Notes: a model not told the origin generated them from the sequence alone. 64,000 bases of DNA from Monocercomonoides exilis (GCA_001643675.2 LSRY02000003.1:672001-736000); one strand, 5' to 3'; shown: positions 35,436 through 47,819, numbered from the stretch's first letter. Program-made: numbers and translations.

Positions 35436-35881
35436 AATTCAGGCAAATATCACATTTGATTCATTTGAATTTTTCGTTAAAAGTGCAATATTTATTATTA
35501 TAAAGTGAGAATATGTTAAATTTTCTAATAATTAAAACATGGAAAAGTGATAATTTTGAAAATGAAATATTGGATTTTTAATGAATTACAGTCAGTGCCA
35601 AAGCCGATCCATGGTGCGAAACCCGATCCTTATTGATATGCTGTATCGAAAATTTTGATATAAAAATCTCATCAACATCTTACAAAAAATAAAAACATGA
35701 TAAATTAACACAATAATCATCATTAATCTATGTTTAGTAATTAAGAAATCACAAGTCAATGAAATGATTGATGAAATAGAAAAGAACGAATATTTTCATT
35801 TTAAATTCTCATACAAGGAAAAAATGATTCAATGTTTGAGTTATAGAATAAATTAACACAAAAAAGTGATAAATATCAAGA

Positions 35882-37682
35882 AATGCAAAAAGTTTTTCCT
35901 AAAAACAGTTATCAGGATTTTGAATTTGATTATCACCCATATAACATGAGCAACAAAACATATCTCTCTCCTCTTCAACTTCATTACGAACTCGTATCCA
36001 ATAAATATCGTTCCATTCCTTCAACAACGAAAAAAATATTTGCAATTCGAAATGATTATTCACTGAAATGGCAAACTGCCGTGAATGAAAAACTTATATT
36101 GAAAGAAGCTTGGTTCAGGGGAATCAAAGCGCCGAAGGAAGGAATGGATGTTGGAGTTGATGGGCATCCTTTAACAATTAATTCGCGACAGCTCGAAATA
36201 ATAGAAAATCAAGTTCTTGTGAAGTTGTCAGAACAGGAAACTGTTCGAGTGCATGTAGTTCAAAACATGGTTTGATTTGTTTTTGACTTTTCATTTTTTA
36301 AATACACATTTTTATGAGTGTATGAATATTATCGAAAAGGATTCAACTGATGAAAACGAGCCAAGAAAAATAAACGAAAAATATGCGCACAAGTTGTCAA
36401 AAAGAAGTGAAATTATTCATACTGCAATTTCAAGGCCAACAGACATGTCAAAAATTACTGTTCAATCACCAGAGAATATCAGACAATTGTTTGAAGAATT
36501 GTCGAATGTGATAAACTAAAATCACATTGATTCATCGAAAATATTTAATTTTGATGAATCTTCGTTGAATTAAAGTGAAAGCACAAGCAAAATGGTTGTT
36601 TGTCGAAAAAATCAAATTCAGCTTGCTTCTACAGCTCCTCCGAAAGATCCCAAGTCAACTTTGTGTCTGTGTGTCTGTGCAGATGGTCCTTCACTTCAGT
36701 GATTTCTCCTTTGGCCCATGAAAAGTTTGCCACAAGAATTTTCATCGCTTTCTGCATTCGACATCAAAGTTCTTCCTTCTTCATCCGGTTGGATAACAAA
36801 AGAAATAGTTAAAAAAATCGTGATCAATAGCTGGATTCCCTGGATCGTGTTCAAAGTTAAGCCATCCACTACACATAAAGCCCTGTTTTTGATGGATAAT
36901 CATATTACTCATACAGGTGATTCTGTTTCAAGATCGGCTGAGGAACACAACATTATTATAAAATTCTTTCCTCCCAACATGACTCATTTTTTCAGCCATG
37001 TGATTCAAACAACTTCTCTCGTTTGAAAACAACGCTTTATAACAAGTTTCAAATTCCTTCTCCGTTTTCAATTCATTCAAACAGAGCATCACTTGCGGAT
37101 ATTCTCCCTGAAGCAGTAGCTGCAGCAACAATGCCTTCCACAATCAAATCAGCTTTCATTAAAAGCGGAGTTTGGTCTGTTGCTGCCGCCCCAGTTTTGG
37201 ATCGCATATCTGGATCACCAATACAGAATCTTAAAAGCAATTCTGAAACTTCTGTTTCATCCCGAGATTGGAGAGAAGAGTTGTTTTGGAATTATTCTCC
37301 TCTAAGCGACAAACAATTGTCTTCTTCACAACCTTCAAAGCATTCATCTCTGAAGAATTCTGAAATATAAAAAGAACCGACAAAATTGATCGTTAATCAC
37401 AGAAAATATTCTACTGACGAAAATTTCTCTAAAGAAAATACAACTGACGAAAAAACAACAGAAGGAGCAAATGAGATGGATGAATCAGAGCTAATGAAAC
37501 AAATTGGATCAACAAAAGAGCATTCACATTTTCTTCAAAAGCATCTTGTGAAAATTGGAAAACCAACTTCATCTTCTGAAAAGAAACGTGAGAATAAACA
37601 TAGTCGACAAGAACTTAATGAAATGTTGAATAAAGAACCAGCAAAGATAAAAAAGGTGTCGAGAAAAAAGTATAGAGAATAA
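35882..37682 (+). pseudogene. Broken pogo-like transposase (DDE_1 superfamily)
   Basis: The coding sequence is split into at least five segments by stops and frameshifts (35883-36275, 36277-36519, about 36535-36570, 36718-37026, 37023-37682). The first segments look like the N-terminal DNA-binding half. The stretch IFNFDESSLN near 36540 fits the first catalytic Asp block (FDES). At about 36890, ALFLMDNHITHT fits the second Asp block (LDNHxxH), followed by IIIKFFPPNMTHFF, matching the PPxxTHxxQPLD region in which the third catalytic Asp is no longer readable. No active enzyme can be made from it. The C-terminal part is Lys/Glu-rich. Assignment to pogo/Tigger is based on these motifs plus the TA duplication. 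Confidence 0.75.
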
Positions 37683-38082
37683 TTGAAATACTCAAAGACG
37701 ATGAAAAAGAAGAGAAATCAACTTCTTGCAACGAAATAAAATGTTTCGATCACACAACCCAGAGAGAGATTTCTCCTTCATTCAATTTGAAAGAGAAACG
37801 CATTAGAGAAACATACCACTCTAAATATAACTCCAATAGTAAACTCCAGTCTTCATACCATTATGACGAATAAACTTGAAGTCTTCTTTTTGAAGAATTG
37901 CTTCATATCGATTATTTTTAACTATACATATAAAATACTTAAACAAAATGTATTTTCTTTGTTTATTATTTCATAAGAAAATTTCAAATATGTTGCCAAA
38001 CACTTGGTTTCAACGAACAGTTGAATATATTTAGTCTTTCATTTAAGTAATATTAAACAACTTCGAAAAATTATTGCATTCT

Positions 38083-38131
38083 CTATTTCTCTCTTTCTCT
38101 TTTTCTCTTTTTCTCTTTTTCTCTCTTTCTC

Positions 38132-38178
<47 letters not shown>

Positions 38179-38180
38179 CT
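38083..38180 (+). repeat. CTTT/CTCTTT microsatellite
   Basis: A pyrimidine simple repeat of about 100 bp just inside the right inverted end of the pogo-like element. The Lys/Arg/Glu open frames on the other strand are products of the repeat, not genes. Confidence 0.9.
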
Positions 38181-38489
38181 CTTGGTTCGGGTTTCGCGCC
38201 ATGGATCGGCTTTGGCACTGACTGTATTTGTGTTTTTTTTTGTAATTTCAACTATTTCACCAAAAATCATCATTTTTTTATAAAAGTTCAAAAGCTTTTA
38301 AATGAATAACGAAACGAAAATAAATTTTGATGTTGGATATTTGGAACCTTACTGAAAGAAAAGGTTCCCAAAGGCATGAGATACAGGATTCCAATGAATT
38401 TGATTAAAGAAAATTCAAGGATGAAATATTAGAGGAGCAAAAAATGCAGAGTTCAACATTCATTATTTAATTAAAGTCAATCACACACA

Positions 38490-39230
38490 ATGCATTTTAT
38501 AATTGGGAAAGTGCTAACGATTATTCTCTTTTTTTGGATTGGAATGACCATCAAACATGAAAATCTTCTGCTAAATATTCACATGTACTCAGTAGGTTTT
38601 TGGCACTGTGCATACAGATATGCTTTCTCACAGTTCCTAATAAACAAGCCTAAACAACTTGTAGGTGAAGGCAAGACAGTGGAAATAGATGAATGTTTGT
38701 TGCTTCGGAGAAAATATCGAAAAGGAAGGAACAAGAGGCAACAATTGCTTTTTCAAGCAATCGAAAGAAGAGAGGGGAAAAAAGTATGAAAAAAAAGAAA
38801 TGGAAAGTCAAAGATCGTTCAAGAAAATCATTGATGATTATTATTAAAAATAACGTTTATTTTCTGGAACAACAAATGTGATGGATTCATGAAGGACATA
38901 TGGAACACTGGCAAAAAAAAGGCTACACTTACATGGCTTTTATTCATGATCGACATATTGAAGATTTAATTTCTTGGAATATGCAAGAAAACTGTTGAAA
39001 GAATATGGCACTATTGTTGAGAGTCTCAACAAATTGTCGGAATGCTAAACTCATAAATCAAAAAGTCCTTTTTTTCTTCATTCATTGTAAAAAACTGTTT
39101 CTATTAGATTTTCACTAAATTTGTTATATTGACCTGCAAAAACAAGAAGAAATTGATGAAGACGACAATAATTTTGAAAATTATGAACGATAATAGTTCC
39201 AGATACTGACTATATCGTTGAATACAACTC
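38490..39230 (+). pseudogene. Decayed Merlin transposase, second relic
   Basis: The segment 38490-38789 encodes ILFFWIGMTIKHENLLLNIH, VGFWHCAYRYA, VGEGKTVEIDECLLLRRKYR and KGRNKRQQLLFQAIERRE, matching in order the ILMLWIGLS, IGYWGSVIR, LGGEGVIVQIDEAIWRRRKY and FGAIEKR blocks of the intact transposase. Here the usual EAIW after the first Asp reads ECLL. Downstream to about 39230 the frame is broken by several stops, with a possible remnant of the conserved GYIH region (GYTYMAFIHDRH) near 38920. The zinc-ribbon N terminus is missing. No flanking ends were found. Confidence 0.75.
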
Positions 39231-39404
39231 TGAAAATTAATCTCTGTAAGTTTTAATGAATTAAAAGCAGTCGACTGTGAATCAGGTTCAGAATAACATT
39301 ATAGCAATTTATTTATTTCTTAAATTATTTTTTATTTTTTGTTAATTTATTTGTCGAAAATTTTTTGAAAAGTTCCTTTTGCATAATTTTCAAATAAAGA
39401 AAAA

Positions 39405-39540
39405 TTTTCATATTTCGATCAAATTTCTGTTTCCACTCACGAAACTTCACAAAATGGAAATACAAACATTGCCAAGATTCTATTTTCATAACAGCTAAAT
39501 TTTGTGAGTGGGAACAGAAATTTGATCGAAATATGAAATT
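39405..39540. repeat. Foldback sequence with about 40-bp arms
   Basis: TTTCATATTTCGATCAAATT and the following about 20 bases at 39405-39445 recur as the reverse complement at 39500-39540 with two or three mismatches, around a loop of about 54 bases. It may be a MITE remnant or form a stem-loop in RNA. Confidence 0.7.
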
Positions 39541-40219
39541 TTTATTTTGATTAAAAATTAAACAAAAGGAATTTTTCAAAAAAAATATAGACATTTTTTT
39601 TATAATTTTCCTCGAGAATTTTTCAAGTTTAAATAGCAATTAGGTTCTTAATTTTTAATAAACACTCTCGATACATATTGGTGAATATTTTTGAAATCAT
39701 AACATTTATCTGAGTATTGATTCTTCAAGAGCATAATTTCTTTGGAGATTGTTTATTCATTCAACAGAAAAAAGGAATAACAATTGTTCGAAACGACAAT
39801 GTTTGAGATTATATTCATGAAAAAATAAAATTTTGAAAGGAATATTAACTTTTCAGTGTTCATTTTTCATTATTCAAAGTGGATTTTCTAACCGAACTTT
39901 TTGATGGAGAAAATATGGATTCAAAAATAATCACCCATATAAGGGGAAATCTTAACAATTTAGTTCTTTCAAATTTCAAGTCTGTTAATATTTGAATAAG
40001 TAGTGTGTTCTAATCAACTTTGAATAAAAAATGAAGAAAAAAGCATAGTTATCAAATAGGAATAACTCAAAAAATATATCATAATTCGAACGCAAAAATA
40101 GTTTGGAGAAACAAAATTATCCAATGTCCACGAATTCTGATACAATAAAAATACACACGAAATGATTATTTCATAATATATTCAATATAAAAAGAAAAAT
40201 GTTGTGATTCCTTCGGTAT
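39541..40219. other. Intergenic region, no gene seen
   Basis: AT-rich DNA downstream of the RhoGEF gene. A solo CAAAAATAATCACCC motif near 39912-39928 matches the ends of the short element at 2351-2608. Confidence 0.5.
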
Positions 40220-43200
40220 TTACGATGATGCAATTCCCATTGCAATTTCCACATTTCTCCTGTTTTTGATCCGGAAAAGGCGGACTTGCTCTTCAATGGC
40301 CTCCTTAAACTTCACAGCCAATTCCTCCGAAGCAAATCGAAACGAAAAAATCCGATAGCAGTATTTTTCCTCCTCTGCCACTGGAATGGGCATCGTCATC
40401 GTTGATGTGATTGCCGTCGTCATGCACATAGTCATCGTTGCAGTGCTGTCCACATTCTCATTCCACGTCTGATACAAACTCTCATCACGCAGCACATCCC
40501 GCTCCTGCCTGTCTCGCGACTCCGCATCCAGCACTTCGTTCACTGGCATCACCACACACAGCCGGATCGCTGCTATTTCGCCCACTTTCAGCGAGATGCT
40601 GTCCAACAAAGCAAGCTCCACAAGCCGTTTGAACGTCATCTGCTTCTTCTCGTCCATCAGGTTGATCATTATGCAGTCCTCAAAAAGGATCAGCCTCACG
40701 CTCTGCTTGTGCCGCGATACCATCTCCTGCTCCTCCATGTCCTTGCACGACTGGAACCTCTTCCTGTCTCTCAGCTGCTTCTTGCTCTTTTCGTTGTTCG
40801 TGATCGCATACTGCGTCGGCAATGTCATCGTTGCCGGCGGTTGGGACGCCGCCAGCTCTTCTGGCGACGATGAAAGCATCACAGTTGTCGAAGTAGAAGC
40901 GGGCAGGCTGACGAGCGAAGATGAAGACGAGGAAGAAGACGGGGATGAAGAAGAAGAGGAAGGTTCAGGAATCACACAAGTTGTTGGAGAATATTTGGGT
41001 GTCTGACTTTCCAACTGTGACATCGAAGAAGAACGTGAAGCAAGCTGAGGGAAATGACGCGGAATGGTGACTGACTGAACTTTTCTGTTGAGCTCCTGCC
41101 TTGTCTCATCTTCTCCTGACACGCCAGCCGCTGACATTGTGCGAGTCAACGAAGAGCCTGAAGCAGTCTGCGTCCTTCGCAGACTGCCAGAAGACCGTGA
41201 CGATGCGCTGAGGCGGTGCTGCAAGGACCGCTCGGCGAGCTTCGCAGCAGCCTCTGAGCGCAGAATAGAGGCACTGTTACCAACACCAACGACAACCTTC
41301 ATTCCCAAAGCTTTCTTCTGCGCTATGTCCAAGTCGAGTGCATCGCACGTGTCCTTCAGATCTGCCAGCAACTCCGCTTTTGTGTCCTTCACAAACGTCC
41401 GCGGGTTCTCCAGCAGTGCACAGCGCTGGCTTTCCGTGCAGCGCACCTGCTTCAGGAGATGGATGAGGAACTTGCGCGCGAACGTCAGTTTCACATACTG
41501 ATTGATCTCGTCGATGGTCTTCTTGAGCGACTGCACCGCCTGCTCCATCATCTTCCGCTGGGGCGTGCCTGGCTCGATCTTGGAGCAGATGGCACGCAGC
41601 ATTGCCACATACATCGGCAGCCGTGGCACAGGAGCCTCCATCAGCTCTTCAAACGTGTTGCCTTCGCTGTTAGGGTTCTGCTCTGCCTCGTCAAGCGCAG
41701 CCGCAAATGGTGGGCAGTGCTCAGTCAGATGCTGGATCTTCTGCCTCCGCTTGTTCCCATTCTTCACAAAGAGCGCATAGCACTTCATCGACCCCACAGC
41801 TGTCATAAATACTTCGCCCAGATTGTCTCCGTCGCGCACTTCAACACAGTCCTTAATCTCTGCCAGCAGGTTCTCGTGTGCAGTGATGATGTGCGGAACC
41901 CCTTCGAACATCATCTCCAAATCGTCCTCCTCGTGCATCTCCTCCAGAAACGGTACAATCTTCTTCTTCCGCTTCTCCAGCGTCTTCCGAAACACGCTGT
42001 CCAGAATGTGCAAGTTGTGGCAGTAGCTCTCTTCTTCCTGGAGAAGCATAGTCAGGTACTTCATCTTCTGCTCCTCTCTCGCCTGCTTCTTGCTCATGTA
42101 CAGCATCAGATCCTCTTGCGTGCTGAAGTCGTCGCTGCTGTCTGCATTCCACTGCCCTCTCCTTCTCCTCTGCAGCTCGCCCACATTCACACCCCGCTGC
42201 GCCAGCTCCTGCAGCACTCGTCTGTCCTCGTTCTCTCTATCAGCGCTCATCTGCTGCACGATTTCTTCTCTCTTCTGCTTCATCTGGTTGCCCTGTGTGT
42301 TGATGTACTGGTTGATGTTGCTGCACTCCTCTGCTGTCTCAAAGTAGAACACCAGCCGCAGCGTCGTGAACTTCTCTACATCTGAATTCGGAACACGGAA
42401 GTATGATGCAACTTCCTTCGCATCGCCCGGGCAGTCTGTGTGGTAGTTCGAGGGCACTTTCAGATACACCCTCAGCTCTTCTCCAGCATCGCTGCGGAAT
42501 GGCGTCATCACCTGGCTCGGTGCAGAAGAAGAGGAAGACGCAGATTCGGTGTCGGAATCAGCCAGCCGAGATGTCATCAGTGAGTTGAGGAGGAAGTGCA
42601 GCGGGAAGAGATGGCCGAATGTTTGATAGATTGTGTTCTTCTTCTTCTTCTTCTTCAGATCCACAAAGGAGAAGCAGATAGAGTCTGTGAAGACGTACAA
42701 GTGCACGTCAAACAGCTGGTCCTTCTGGAGGATCTTTGCAGGGCTGTCAGCAACGCACCCTCTGCCTGGGATGAGCAAGTGCGATATATCTGGAATCTTA
42801 TCCATCTTCTCCACTGCCTCCTTCAGCTTCTCTCCGAAACTTGCGATGTTCATCGACTGGTTGATCGACTGGATAATCTCCTCCATTTTGTGCAGGGCTG
42901 CCTCCAGCGACGGCTGCTCGGGGTCTCCCTCGGGTGTGTATGCCAGCAGGTTTGCCAGCAGCATCTTGTATCTCGGCAGTCTCTGCACCGGATAGACGAG
43001 ATGCGACGCCAGCTTCAGATTGGCACACTCTGGTTTTCTCGCTGCTTCTGCGTCGAACTCGGCGAAGCGGCGGCTTTTGCTGACGAGCTCGCTCACGCGT
43101 GTCTGGGCGCGGTGGTTGTTGTTGTAGTAAGGCGTGTAGCAGAGGAGAGAGGGCCCTTGTGTCAGGAAGACATCGCCAATGCCGTCGCCGTTGCGCTCTT

Positions 43201-45071
43201 TGCACTGCTGCAGCTCAGACAGAAGCATCGTGTTCACCACAAGCAGCTGCTCCACATTGGAGAAGATCACTTTGATGTCGCTCGGCTGCAGCTTGAACTC
43301 CTCCCGGCGCTTCTCCATTGGACGCTTGTAGACCTGAAAAAATGGAAAAGAAAGATAGAAAAGTAGAGAAAATGAATTATAAAAAAAAATTTTTTTTGAA
43401 TTGAAGCATTTGACAAATGTTCAAGAATTAAATAATGTTATTCGCAAAGAAAATTACGAATAAAAAACATTACAATCAATTTTAAAATATATGTTAATAA
43501 ATCAGAATTCTAAAAGTAAATCAATAAATATAAAATTGAACTCATAAATTTTCAAGTGTAACATTTGAATTCACTATAAATCACAAGACATACATAGACA
43601 AGGTTGTTCAGCTGCTGCACGTATCTCTCTTCTGTCTGTATTGTCTCATTCACCACATTCATCCTCTGCTTCTTCAGACGCTCCAACGCCTCATTCGCTT
43701 GGATTTCTTCGGGTGTTTGTGCAACTGCTTCTGTTTCTGTAGATGGAGACTGAGAAGAAGAAGAAGAAGAAGAAGAAGAAGAGCTGGCTGGCTGATAAGG
43801 TGGTGCAGACAAATCAGAAGCACTTGAATTAGTTGCCTGTCTCGATGGTTCTGTTGACAATACTGAAGCAGAAGTAGAAGCAGAAGCAGAAGCTGATGCT
43901 GATGTTGATGTTGATGGCTGAGCCTGTTCCGATGCCAAAGGAGCAGTCAAATCAGCCGGCAGCACAATCGTCGCGGTGATTCCGTCGTCCTTCATAATCT
44001 CTCTTTCCCAGTTTCGTTCTTCTTGTTCTCTCCGCTGCTGCCTCTCTTCTGATGCCCGGTGCATCTCCTGCTGCAGCTGCGCTGGTGTCGGCGCCGTACC
44101 GGCTGGCCCTTCCTTTCCCTGATGTCCAAACACTCCAGAGGGCACAGGCTGTCGAGACGGAGCTTGTGGGGAGGATGAAGGAGGGTGGGAAGGTTGTACT
44201 GTCTGCTTTGAGAGAGAAAATGAAGGTGACTGACTGGATCGAGAAGGATGCGCTTCATCTCTACTTGGTCCAGTTGCAAGACGAGAAGAAGGAGAAACGT
44301 TGTGAGCAGAAGATAAAGCTTCAGATGTTTTAGGATTGTATGAAGGAATAGTTGTGCGTCTGCGTTCATTCTCTCTTTCATTTGTAACTGATGGTCCATC
44401 TTCATTGCTGCTTGAATCGGAATCTGATTCTGTTTCAGAATCTTCCAAATCAATCACAATGCTCTCTTCATTTTTATTTTTTTGTGGAGGTACTTTTCCC
44501 TTTTCAGATCTGCCAGAAGTTCTCTGTTGATTCCCACCTTGCCTTGCCCTTGATTCATCTTCAGATTCTGATGTTGATTCACTGGAAGTTGTGCTGCTAC
44601 TTTCGCTTTCTGACTCTTCTTCTTCACTGTCATCATCTTTTGTTCCTCTTTTTGTTTTTTGTGGTTGTTTATTTTTCACAAGAGCAGTAACATTATTTGA
44701 AGATGAAGTTGTTGTGGCAGATATTGCTGTACTTTCATTTCTTGAAGCACCAAATGCATTTGGATGTACATCATTAATTGGGGTAATTGGTTCTTCGTCT
44801 TCCTCATCACTTAGAAGATCCAAGTCAATAACAATCTCTTCAGGCTCAGTTGAATCAAGAGGGGTAATTGGTTCACTATCATCATTCTCTTCTTCAGATA
44901 TATCAGGAGGAGGTGGCGGCGGTGGAGGCAAGTCGTCATCAAAATTGCTTTCGTTTGATGGAAAAGCTTAATGATATAATGAATTCAAAAATAATAATAG
45001 TTTAATAGCAAAAACAAAAGCTTTATAAAAAGGCCAATGATTAAATTACAACTTTCACTATTAGCGCTCAT
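40220..45071 (-). CDS. Tandem DH-PH RhoGEF (3 exons, 1,502 aa)
   Basis: Exons 45071-45050 (22 nt), 44966-43594 and 43333-40220; phases close and the stop is TAA. Dbl-family proteins load GTP onto Rho-type GTPases through the DH domain. Residues about 1-430 are Pro-, Ser- and Asp/Glu-rich. DH1, about 440-620, starts VVNETIQTEERYVQQL and has the CR3 motif ASHLVYPVQRLPRYKMLLAN. PH1, about 655-815, has FDVHLYVFTDSICFSFVDL and ends near RLVFYFETAEECSNINQ. DH2, about 885-1080, starts YLTMLLQEEESYCHNL and has MEAPVPRLPMYVAMLRAI in place of CR3. PH2, near 1350-1490, has VRLILFEDCIMINLMDEKK and FSFRFASEELAVKFKEAI. A Ser-rich linker separates DH2 and PH2. The second DH deviates more from the consensus and may be regulatory. 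The first coding exon is tiny (MSANSES) and is less certain. Divergent from UBE2W. Confidence 0.85.
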
Positions 45072-45178
45072 AATTTACAATTGTACTTATTCCAGACGCG
45101 CAGTTTTATTGAGGGATTTTCCAAGAACAACAAAAATAAAAATTGATCTAAAAAATAATAATAATTCTGAAAGGATTA
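45072..45178. promoter_or_regulatory. 107-bp divergent spacer between RhoGEF and UBE2W
   Basis: This is the distance between the two start codons, so both 5' untranslated regions and promoters must fit here or overlap the neighbouring gene. The sequence is A/T-rich with no motif I can name. Confidence 0.45.
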
Positions 45179-45897
45179 ATGAGCTGTCCTTTGTTGACAG
45201 ATCGTGCAAAAAGGAGAATAATGCACGATATATCTGAAATACAACGAGAGAAGCCAGCTTGTATTGAACTAGTTCCGAATGATTCTGCTATTAACAAGTA
45301 TTGCTATTTTTTGATTGTTTTGTGAATGTTAATTATTAAAAAGATTGGACGTTTGGATAACTGGGCCTCCAGATTCTATATATGAAGGCGAAAGATTTTT
45401 GCTTCGTTTTGTTTTTGACTCTAACTATCCAATTGATAATCCAATGGTTACATTTGTTCCACCATATGTACCAAAACATAAGGTTTCAATTGTTTTAAAT
45501 TTATTTTAACGTTTTACATATATTTTTATAGCATTGTTATTCAAATGGTCACATATGTTTATCAATTCTATATGCACAACATTGGTCTCCAGCAATGAGT
45601 TTGAATGTTTTTTTACTGCTCGAACTTTTTCAAATAGCGAAATAAAAAAAATCTTTTTTATTTTTGCATTTAAAGCTGTTGAAAGTGTATGCATGAGCAT
45701 AATAAGTATGCTGAGTTCCGCCAAAGTTAAGGTATTTTTAATTAGAAGTTTTTACATTGAAAAGATAACAAATTATTATCACAATCTTATAAAATTCATC
45801 AAAACAGAGCACTCCTCCAGGGGACGCAATGCATTCAATGCAAGCTCATTCTGATCCTCGTAAGACAAGATGGATATTTGAAGATAGCAAATGTTGA
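45179..45897 (+). CDS. UBE2W: UBE2W-type ubiquitin-conjugating enzyme E2 (5 exons, 156 aa)
   Basis: Exons 45179-45297, 45344-45482, 45532-45598, 45676-45731 and 45808-45897; introns are 46-77 nt and all phases close. E2 enzymes carry ubiquitin on a catalytic Cys; UBE2W is known for attaching it to protein N termini. The order is: N-terminal helix (RAKRRIMHDISEIQRE), then VWITGPPDSIYEGERFLLRF, then YPIDNPMVTFVPP, then CYSNGHICLSIL with the catalytic Cys, then WSPAMTVESVCMSIISMLSS, then a short tail ending KTRWIFEDSKC. The YSNGHICLSIL, SIISMLSS and C-terminal KT+W..(D/E)(D/S)..C features are specific to UBE2W rather than other E2s. The length is close to the usual 151 aa. The start ATG gives MSCPLLTDRAKRR; the next in-frame Met lies 14 codons downstream and would shorten helix 1. 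Confidence 0.93.
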
Positions 45898-46174
45898 TAG
45901 ACAAGGTCACAAAGAATAAAATATATTCATCGTTTAATGATTCTGAAAGCGAATTATCAATTTTGCAGCATGTTCACGCTGAAGTTATGCAAAGGCAAGT
46001 TTTATCCTCACTTCAATTGTTAAGTTTTAATTTTTTGGATTCTATATTTCATTTTTAATAGCCATCATTTATTTGGAAAATGATGGTTTAGATCTATTTT
46101 TTATCTCTTTGCAAATATTATTTTCTGCATTTTATTATTCATTACAATATTTATATTAACAAAAAACTTGCAGA

Positions 46175-47288
46175 ATGAATTGTAAAGAAGAGCAAAAAAT
46201 GGAGCTGGAAGCTTTAAAATCTGTTTATATGGAAGAGTATACCGGTTTGTAATATTTGTAATTATTTTAAATGAGTAGATTGCAATTTATTTATTTATTT
46301 TAATTACTGATTTTAATTTTCTGGAAATTTTGGTTTTTGAATTAATAATTAAGAAAAACCTTCGGGTAAATGGAGATTTTCATTACTTGTGTTAGAAGAT
46401 GGTGAGGAAGGCAAAAGTATGTGAAATTGCTTTGACTATCATTCATTAAACGCTTTTCTAATAAATTCTAAATTGACATAAAGAAATTAGTTGCGTTCTA
46501 TTTGTTTCTTATCCTTCAAATTATCCTGAAAGTGAACCACCTGTTTTTGATGTGTGTAAAAATTAAAATCAATTTATTTTTTTAAATAAAGTTTTTTAAA
46601 GATTCGTTCGTTTCAAGGTGTTTATGAAAATAAAAAAGATTTAATTATGAATGAACTAAAGCAATTGGTTTGAATTTTCATTTGATAAAAAGGTTTAACA
46701 CTTTCCAGTGTGAAGAAAATTTAGGAGAGCAAGTGATTTTTATGCTTATTGACCGCCTAAAGGAACTTCTTGTAGATAATCAAATAAGATTCACTTCTCT
46801 GACCAAATCAAGTGAAGGAAAGGAAAGCTCAAAAGATAGTGAAGATGAATCAGATGATGAAAGAGAGCTTGATGAAGAAGAATTAGAAGCAGAAGAGAAG
46901 AGAAGAGAAGAAGAGTTGAATGCACAAATGGAAAAAGAAATGGAAGAACTTGAAATTAAAAGAAAAAAAGGAACACCCTTTTCTGTTGAAGAGTTTAAGG
47001 TTTGCACAAGCATTTAATGAACTCATCGAATTATCAGGATTTTTAATCATTGTTTTAATTGTTTCAATTTTCATTACTTAGAAATGGAAAGAAGTGTTTG
47101 AAGCAGAAAGAATTTCCAAATTTGGTTCATCTACAGCGTCTGCTTCTTCAGTTACAAAACATCTCGCTCAACAATCTTCTTCCACTCCTTCCTCTTCTTC
47201 AGCAACACCTCAAATAAATAGAATGACTGGTAGGCAATTATTTGAGAGTGGTGTATTAAATGCAACAGACGAACCAGATATCGAATGA
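46175..47288 (+). CDS. RWDD1: RWDD1/Gir2-type RWD-domain protein (6 exons, 250 aa)
   Basis: Exons 46175-46244, 46354-46416, 46484-46555, 46618-46667, 46709-46999 and 47082-47288; phases close and the stop is TGA. RWDD1 (DFRP2, yeast Gir2) binds and stabilises the DRG2/Rbg2 GTPase and is linked to translation and GCN1. Seen: RWD N terminus EEQKMELEALKSVYMEEYT, the FVSYPSNYPESEPPVFDV strand-loop, EENLGEQVIFMLIDRLKELL (family: EENLG..MIF.LV), an acidic helical segment, and the diagnostic C-terminal block KKGTPFSVEEFKKWKEVFEAE (family: HGTPVTIENFLNWKAKFDAE), then GRQLFESG. The length is close to the usual 243 aa. An acidic run near residues 120-140 is lineage-specific. It lies 277 bp downstream of UBE2W on the same strand. 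The first exon begins right after a CAG, so a noncoding upstream exon is possible. Confidence 0.92.
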
Positions 47289-47819
47289 ATTATATGAGGG
47301 TAAGTAGAATTAGGAAAATATTTTTTTGATAATTATCTTTTTTGTAATTTTCAAGCATAATATAAGTTATAGATTAAAATAGGTTTATAAATCAATAAAA
47401 TAGAATTAATTACTTTTATGTCAAATGGTCATACATCTCATTCTTTTTTCTAAACTTTTTTTGCAAATTTTATGATAAGAAAAACTATCGATTGAAAGAT
47501 TCTTTAGTTTTTCATAATATCAGAAAGAACAAAACTAAAAACATCAATCACAGTTTTTTGAATCCAAAACATTTTAAAAAATCCAAATATCTCAATGAAA
47601 AAAACAGAAAATTAATTGTAAATCATTTTTCATCTATAAATACAATACGAACAAAAAATAACTATCACTTTTCAAATTCAATTCCGATTGAACATCATCA
47701 ACTTACAAAACATTTAAGAAAATAACACATAAAAAAATTTGCAAAAAAAAATTTTCAACAACTCCACTCAAAAAAAAAGAAACAAAAAATTTTTTGATAA
47801 TCACAAAAGCATATTGCAC
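47289..47819. other. Spacer between RWDD1 and the palindrome
   Basis: AT-rich with no recognisable gene. A short open frame at 47492-47725 is Lys/Asn-rich and unsupported. The boundary at 47820 is where homology to the right arm stops abruptly. Confidence 0.5.

Larger units (their letters stand above)
35589..38224. mobile_element. Decayed pogo/Tigger-like DNA transposon (2.6 kb)
   Basis: Inverted ends begin CAGTCAGTGCCAAAGCCGAT and extend for about 40 bp (35589-35630 and 38183-38224) with two mismatches seen. They are flanked by TA at 35587-35588 and 38225-38226, the expected duplication for this superfamily. The interior carries a broken transposase with a DDE_1-type core. A CT-rich microsatellite lies just inside the right end. 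Confidence 0.85.

Noticed and set aside
38039-38291. Lys/Arg/Glu repeat frames at the CTTT tract
   Set aside because: Products of a simple repeat inside a transposon end.
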